In this document: piece by piece, positions 13,900 through 14,983 of the stretch
Layout: the number at the start of each line of letters is the position of its first letter
Numbering within the stretch: the stretch's first letter is position 1
NCBI GenBank assembly: GCA_000991645.1
Contig: LBRX01000024.1
Coordinates: 1-14,983, forward strand
Reading direction: 5' to 3'
Source: Candidatus Moranbacteria bacterium GW2011_GWE2_36_40
GTDB taxonomy: Bacteria; Patescibacteriota; Minisyncoccia; Moranbacterales; GWC2-37-73
DNA length: 14,983 bases
Position numbers and translations under genes: made by a program
The notes under the pieces: model-generated
Told to the model about the DNA's origin: nothing
The model's input: the letters and a program-made list of their open reading frames with translations, nothing else
Databases searched by the model: none

Positions 13900-13939
13900 G
13901 ACCTGTCTAGGGATTAATTTCCTTTGGCAGGTCTTTTTT
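13900..13939 (+). terminator. intrinsic terminator of the 112-codon gene
   Basis: GACCTGTC (13900-13907) pairs with GGCAGGTC (13926-13933), 8 bp with one U-G pair. AGG/CCT extends the stem inward, and six T follow at 13934-13939. It begins 21 nt after the stop codon. Confidence 0.85.
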
Positions 13940-13996
13940 ATTTGCATTTCAAAAGGGCTTGAAAAAAATTATTAATGAATTTGTTTTTTGATATTT

Positions 13997-14085
13997 CCGA
14001 CAACGTATACCAATATCGGACGTCTCAATGGAGTGAAACGAATTGAGATGTGGCTTTAGCCTTTACGGATATCGGGTGTTAGCTG
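13997..14085. repeat. attC-like imperfect palindrome, left of the deformylase gene
   Basis: Outer boxes CCGACAAC (13997-14004) and GTTAGCTG (14078-14085) are imperfectly complementary, followed inward by unpaired spacers. A second pair follows, CCAATATCGG (14010-14019) with CGGATATCGGG (14066-14076), containing an unpaired extra base. An inner 9-bp stem is formed by CGTCTCAAT (14021-14029) and ATTGAGATG (14042-14050). The loop carries AGTGAAACGAA, shared with the site at 14672-14803. This R-spacer-L-terminal-structure order is that of integron attC sites; the boxes fit the GTTRRRY consensus only partly. Confidence 0.5.
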
Positions 14086-14101
14086 ATGTGCCTGACAATT
14101 T

Positions 14102-14635
14102 TTAGCCTTTCGAAGCCACCATCTTTCGATACTCTTCGGAGCTCATGATTTTACGCATGTCGGTTATCTTTTCAGTAAATTCAATGCCATTCAAATGATC
14201 ATATTCATGTTGGATTACACGCCCAAGCATGCCACTAGCTTCGAGTCTAAATTTATTGCCATTTTCATCACAAGCCTCGATAATTATTTTTTCAGGACGG
14301 CGGACGGGAGCGAAAAGCTTAGCGTAGGCAACACTACCACAGCCCTCATAAATCACAACCTGCTTTTTGGATGACCAAACAATCTCAGGATTAATGTATA
14401 TACGAAGTTTGTCAGTAGGTAGATTACGATACTTAGTTTTACGAACCTCGGTCACAAATATTCTAAGCTTTTCGCCTATCTGAGAAGCTGCCATACCGAT
14501 TAAACTATGGTGACGCACAGAATCAACCAAGTTCGTTATTACTCGTTTCGTTTCTTCATCACCAATCTTGGCAACGAATTTAGACGGTCTATTTAGTATA
14601 GGATTACCTATTTGTATTATATCCTCTATAATCAT
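14102..14635 (-). CDS. def: peptide deformylase in a cassette-like setting
   Basis: A 177-residue enzyme that removes the formyl group from the N-terminal methionine of new proteins. The three deformylase motifs are present: motif 1 IGMAASQIG (46-54), motif 2 EGCGS (97-101) with metal ligand C99, and motif 3 HEYDH (143-147) with ligands H143 and H147 and catalytic E144. Motif 2 normally reads EGCLS; the glycine is unusual and seen in some divergent or secondary deformylases. The gene is not with fmt or other translation genes. It lies between two attC-like palindromes and within a 26-bp inverted repeat (14078-14103 and 14654-14679), with its TAA stop inside the left arm. No Shine-Dalgarno sequence. 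It may be a second, transferred copy, possibly for deformylase-inhibitor tolerance or use of special substrates; this is inference. Confidence 0.9.
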   Translation of the reverse strand: MIIEDIIQIGNPILNRPSKFVAKIGDEETKRVITNLVDSVRHHSLIGMAASQIGEKLRIFVTEVRKTKYRNLPTDKLRIYINPEIVWSSKKQVVIYEGCGSVAYAKLFAPVRRPEKIIIEACDENGNKFRLEASGMLGRVIQHEYDHLNGIEFTEKITDMRKIMSSEEYRKMVASKG

Positions 14636-14671
14636 GGCATTGAATTTATTGAAAAAAATTGTCAGGCATTT

Positions 14672-14803
14672 CAGCTAACGTTTTCGAGTATGAGAAGCTC
14701 TGCTGAAGTGAAACGAAACAGAATTTGGGTCAAAAATATTTTACGATCCTCTATTTAATTACTAAAAGGTAAAATATTTTTGCCTCATACTCGATGTTAA
14801 GTG
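14672..14803. repeat. attC-like imperfect palindrome, right of the deformylase gene
   Basis: Outer boxes CAGCTAAC (14672-14679) and GTTAAGTG (14796-14803) have unequal unpaired spacers. A perfect 11-bp pair follows, TCGAGTATGAG (14684-14694) with CTCATACTCGA (14784-14794). Inside is a second perfect 14-bp pair, 14731-14744 with 14769-14782. The loop contains AGTGAAACGAA (14707-14717), identical to 14032-14042 in the left site. GTTAAGT matches the integron core consensus GTTRRRY. Total length of about 130 bp falls within the attC range. Confidence 0.55.
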
Positions 14804-14911
14804 ATGTAAATTTTTATCTTCGTTTTTATTTAGTTAAACTATATTATTCATCTAGAAAATTTTGACTTTGTTTCGGAAAAAGCGAGAGTCCTATTATAGT
14901 AACTTGTCAAA
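14804..14911. other. A/T-rich spacer without a recognised feature
   Basis: About 108 bp between the right attC-like site and the end of a minus-strand frame at 14912. No open frame of note, hairpin or clear promoter was seen. Confidence 0.4.
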
Positions 14912-14983
14912 TTATACTGTTTGCATTTCTCTGAAATAATGAGCGTGCATAAACCTTAAAAACTTTCTAGCAGTTGCCACCAT
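14912..14983 (-). CDS. possible 3' end of a gene entering from the right edge
   Basis: A minus-strand frame is open from the window edge to TAA at 14914-14912. It encodes 23 residues containing ATARKFLRFMHAHYFREMQ. The basic, aromatic composition looks protein-like and faintly recalls C-termini of IS110-type transposases, but the fragment is too short to assign. Its orientation matches the deformylase gene, and the attC-like site follows its stop by 108 bp, as expected for a cassette read on the minus strand. Confidence 0.3.
   Translation of the reverse strand: MVATARKFLRFMHAHYFREMQTV

Larger units (their letters stand above)
13434..13967. mobile_element. 534-bp segment bounded by a perfect 22-bp inverted repeat
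   Basis: The 22 bases at 13434-13455 (T6, CAAGCCC, TTTTGAAAT) are the exact reverse complement of 13946-13967. They enclose a promoter, a strong ribosome-binding site, the 112-codon gene and its terminator, which is a self-contained transcription unit. The interior looks richer in G+C than the neighbouring genes. No clear target-site duplication and no transposase are seen, so it may be a MITE-like or cassette-like unit mobilised in trans. The mobile-element call is inference from structure. Confidence 0.4.

Overview
The window looks like part of a small-genome, A/T-rich bacterium, most plausibly a Candidate Phyla Radiation (Patescibacteria/Parcubacteria-like) lineage. This is inferred from the strong A/T bias, the near absence of Shine-Dalgarno sequences, the short and divergent L35, the IF3/L35/L20 layout, and the company of AI-2E, EamA and minimal nucleotidyltransferase-like genes. 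No rRNA or other decisive taxonomic marker is present. Every recognised gene ends in TAA or TAG, never TGA, and no gene needs recoding to stay open.

Left third (1-7105, almost all minus strand). A possible operon runs M32 carboxypeptidase -> M16 zinc peptidase (11-bp overlap) -> AI-2E-type membrane protein -> nucleotidyltransferase-fold protein, and ends at a 38-bp palindrome (207-244). To its left, a good minus-strand promoter reads out of the window into a partial gene. To its right lie a U32/TrhP-like protein (tRNA hydroxylation family) and a stand-alone response-regulator receiver with its own terminator.

Middle (7244-9916, plus strand). This is a translation block: smpB and the tmRNA gene ssrA (together the trans-translation system), then infC-rpmI-rplT (IF3, L35, L20), closed by an intrinsic terminator. 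infC has no ATG, GTG or TTG at its true N-terminus and appears to start on AUA, the class of rare start known for IF3 autoregulation. The tmRNA encodes an unusually long 23-residue tag.

Right third (10104-13256, minus strand). An EamA-type transporter, a membrane-anchored clan-A glycoside-hydrolase-like protein, a HAD phosphatase broken by an in-frame TAG, and a tiny membrane protein.

Far right (13434-14830). The layout is mosaic. A complete small transcription unit (promoter, strong SD, 112-aa ORF, terminator) is enclosed by a perfect 22-bp inverted repeat. Next to it a peptide deformylase gene lies between two imperfect palindromes shaped like integron attC sites, with GTT/AAC core boxes, unpaired spacers, paired L boxes and a shared 11-base loop motif. 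This is the best candidate for an undescribed or under-described system here: a cassette-like array in a CPR-type genome.

Across the window there is also a family of elements with inverted arms built from 7-nt units. One has entered the trhP-like reading frame, one supplies the 3' end and stop codon of infC, and one separates smpB from ssrA.
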